Part shown: one piece after another, positions 21,344 through 22,684 of the stretch | Position numbering within the stretch: the stretch's first letter is position 1 | Layout of the letters: each line of letters begins with the position of its first letter | Origin: Actinomycetota bacterium | GTDB taxonomy: Bacteria; Actinomycetota; Thermoleophilia; UBA2241 | Assembly (NCBI GenBank): GCA_003157715.1 | Contig: PMKK01000034.1 | Span: 1-22,684 of the forward strand | DNA length: 22,684 bases | Reading direction: 5' to 3' | The notes under the pieces: generated by a model | What the model saw: only the letters and a program-made list of their open reading frames with translations | What the model was told of the DNA's origin: nothing | The model's database searches: none | Position numbers and translations under genes: made by a program

Positions 21344-21883
21344 CGTCAGGACCGCGCTGGTGCCGTCGGCGAAGCACTCCTCGAGCGTGCCCCGACTGGG
21401 CCCGGGCATCAGGACGAGGATGCGCGAGCTCGAGCCCGGCGGCAGATCGGCGCTCGCTCCCAGGGTGGCGCTCGGGGTAGCACTCGAACTGGCGCTCGAA
21501 GTGGCGCTCGAGGTGGCGCTCGGTGAGGTTCCCGCGGTGGTCGCGCCCAGCGTGCCGCCCGTCGTGCCCACGGCGGCGGCCACGATGAGCCGGTCGCCGC
21601 TGCGCCGCGCCGGACGCACCTTGTGAGCGCCGCCGATCTTCACCGTGTAATCGTCGCCGCTCACGTGACAGATCACGAGACTGCCCGCGCCGACGCCCTT
21701 CCAGGTGCCGGCGAACGCGTCGCGCGAGCGGTACCCCAGGACCATCGCCGTCGACAGCACCGCGGCCACGCCGACGACGGCGGCGATGGCCACCAGACGG
21801 CGCCTGCGCACGGCCCGGCGCCGCGCGGCCCGGGCAGTGAGCGGCGCGTGCGCGCCGGAACGCGCCGGCCGGCGGCCGCTCAC
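21335..21883 (-). CDS. Small single-pass membrane protein of unknown function
   Basis: This 182-aa protein is not recognised. A basic N-terminus (about 1-29, rich in Arg) is followed by one membrane span, LVAIAAVVGVAAVLSTAMVLGY (about 30-51). An outside domain FAGTWKGVGAGSLVICHVSGDDYTVKI (about 57-83) looks like the opening strands of a small beta-barrel of the lipocalin-like kind. Then comes a Ser/Ala/Thr-rich linker encoded by a 12-bp repeat (ATSSATSSASSSATPSAT), and a short closing segment SSRILVLMPGPSRGTLEECF. GTG 21883 overlaps the stop of the metallophosphoesterase gene by GTGA, so the two are translationally coupled. Function might be tied to that envelope-related enzyme; this is inference. 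Confidence 0.75.
   Translation of the reverse strand: MSGRRPARSGAHAPLTARAARRRAVRRRRLVAIAAVVGVAAVLSTAMVLGYRSRDAFAGTWKGVGAGSLVICHVSGDDYTVKIGGAHKVRPARRSGDRLIVAAAVGTTGGTLGATTAGTSPSATSSATSSASSSATPSATLGASADLPPGSSSRILVLMPGPSRGTLEECFADGTSAVLTRH
21465..21524 (-). repeat. 12-bp coding repeat for a Ser/Ala/Thr linker
   Basis: Five units of the GTGGCGCTCGAA type begin at 21465, 21477, 21489, 21501 and 21513. The 12-bp period keeps the reading frame and encodes the SAT-rich linker of the small membrane protein. Confidence 0.9.
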
Positions 21884-22684
21884 GCGGCCCGCCGCAGGCG
21901 AAACGAGACGATCTCGGGGCGGCACAAGAAGCGGAAGGGCAGAAAGCTCGTGCCGATGCCGCGGCTGATGAAGACACGCGCGCCACCCTCGTCGTAGAAG
22001 CCCTCGCGGAACCGGGCGCGGGGCTGGCTCAGCATGATCCGACCGCCGTACTTCTTCGGGACGGGCAGACAGATCTGGCCGCCGTGGGTGTCGCCCGAAA
22101 GGGTGAGCGCGAAGTCGCCGGGCGCCAGGTCGGCGGCGACCTCGCCGTAGTGGCTGAGCAGCAGACGCAGCGTGCCCTCGCGGCGGTCGAGCGCGCCGAG
22201 CACGCTCTCGATGCGACCGTAGCCGTTCACCACGTCGTCGACGCCGCAGACCTGCAGGGTGGCCGCGCCGACCGTCACCGAGGCGCACTCGTCGGTGAGC
22301 AGACGCACGCCGGTCCCGGCGAGGCCGCTCAGGTCGGCCGGCGGCGCCTTGACCAGCTTCATCACGCCGTGGTCGTGGTTGCCCAGCACGGCGAACACAC
22401 CGCGCGTGTCGGGCAGCCGGCGCAACTCACCGTACAGCTCGTCGAGGTGCGAGGCGCCCGTGACGAGGTCGCCGGTGATGACGATCAGGTCGGGGGCGAG
22501 GCGCCGCGTCTCGTCGACAGCCTTGCGGACGGCGCGCATGTTGAAGCTCGGACGCGAGCCGGCGTGCAGGTCGGAGAGCTGCACGATGGTGAAGCCGTCG
22601 AGGTCGGGCGGCAGGTCGGGCAGGTCCAGCACGTGTTCTACCACGCGCAGCCACTGTGATTCATAGAGGAGATAGCAAAGGGAG
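21880..22684 (-). CDS. Calcineurin-like metallophosphoesterase (YkuE/YaeI-like), 5' end outside window
   Basis: This is a dinuclear-metal phosphoesterase of the type that often acts at the membrane on lipid-linked or nucleotide substrates, such as UDP-diacylglucosamine in relatives. All core motifs are present in order: IVQLSDLHAG, VITGDLVTG, VLGNHDHG, LLLSHYGEV and LTLSGDTHGGQ. The C-terminal RGIGTSFLPFRFLCRPEIVSFRL is typical of the YkuE/YaeI group. An internal GTG at 22644 could be mistaken for the start, but the frame stays open to the window edge and reads LLYESQWLRVVEHVLDLPDLP. That matches the family's usual E-x-x-W-L lead-in, so the true start and any membrane anchor lie beyond the window. 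It overlaps the next gene by GTGA. Confidence 0.93.
   Translation of the reverse strand, partial: SLCYLLYESQWLRVVEHVLDLPDLPPDLDGFTIVQLSDLHAGSRPSFNMRAVRKAVDETRRLAPDLIVITGDLVTGASHLDELYGELRRLPDTRGVFAVLGNHDHGVMKLVKAPPADLSGLAGTGVRLLTDECASVTVGAATLQVCGVDDVVNGYGRIESVLGALDRREGTLRLLLSHYGEVAADLAPGDFALTLSGDTHGGQICLPVPKKYGGRIMLSQPRARFREGFYDEGGARVFISRGIGTSFLPFRFLCRPEIVSFRLRRAA

Overview
The DNA is GC-rich throughout. It shows high-GC Gram-positive traits: membrane-anchored and secreted proteins with no outer-membrane proteins, a DrrAB-type ABC exporter, a CsoR-family repressor, and start codons lying directly behind -10 boxes. An Actinomycetota lineage is the best guess, perhaps a Coriobacteriia- or Thermoleophilia-like environmental member; this is inference from gene content, not a phylogenetic test.

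Layout. Positions 1-2,666 look like an accessory segment: the 5' part of an IS256-family transposase with its terminal repeat, a visibly less GC-rich orphan gene of 512 aa, then a gene-free stretch with GTTTGCAGA repeats that ends at the 3' end of a tRNA-Ala(TGC). From 2,848 the usual GC-rich chromosome resumes: an NmrA-like NAD(P)-binding protein, a putative 62-aa membrane peptide, and a drrA-drrB-like exporter operon. Next comes a large secreted mosaic protein (RCC1 propeller, OmpL47-like, divergent InlB B-repeats, Kre9/KNH-like modules), followed by a DNA-3-methyladenine glycosylase I whose start codon is missing by one base. After a 448-bp gene-poor stretch holding a perfect 36-bp palindrome come a membrane-anchored GH18 protein (+), a membrane-anchored PQQ-type propeller (-), an HD-domain phosphohydrolase (-) and a GT4 glycosyltransferase (-). 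A PHP phosphoesterase (+) and a DedA protein (-) follow. Then comes an operon of a CsoR-family repressor, a methyltransferase and a DUF362/ferredoxin protein (+). The window closes with a minus-strand pair: a metallophosphoesterase running off the right edge and a coupled small membrane protein.

How the parts relate. Most genes are single transcription units. Clear operons are drrA-drrB (ATGA overlap), csoR-like/methyltransferase/DUF362 (14- and 33-nt gaps) and metallophosphoesterase/small anchored protein (GTGA overlap). The csoR-like operon may be a small redox-, sulfur- or metal-responsive unit, because its repressor keeps both sensor cysteines but has Lys at the copper-ligand His position.

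Two themes run across the window. First, six or seven genes have a TANNNT -10 box ending only 6-9 nt before the start codon, usually preceded by TGN, which predicts leaderless mRNAs. Second, short tandem repeats with different unit lengths (12, 14, 19, 20, 21, 22 and 32 bp) sit at most gene junctions or inside coding ends, and conserved enzymes carry in-frame low-complexity inserts. No CRISPR array, prophage, toxin-antitoxin pair or complete defence system was seen; the orphan beside the tRNA is the best candidate for an undescribed accessory function.
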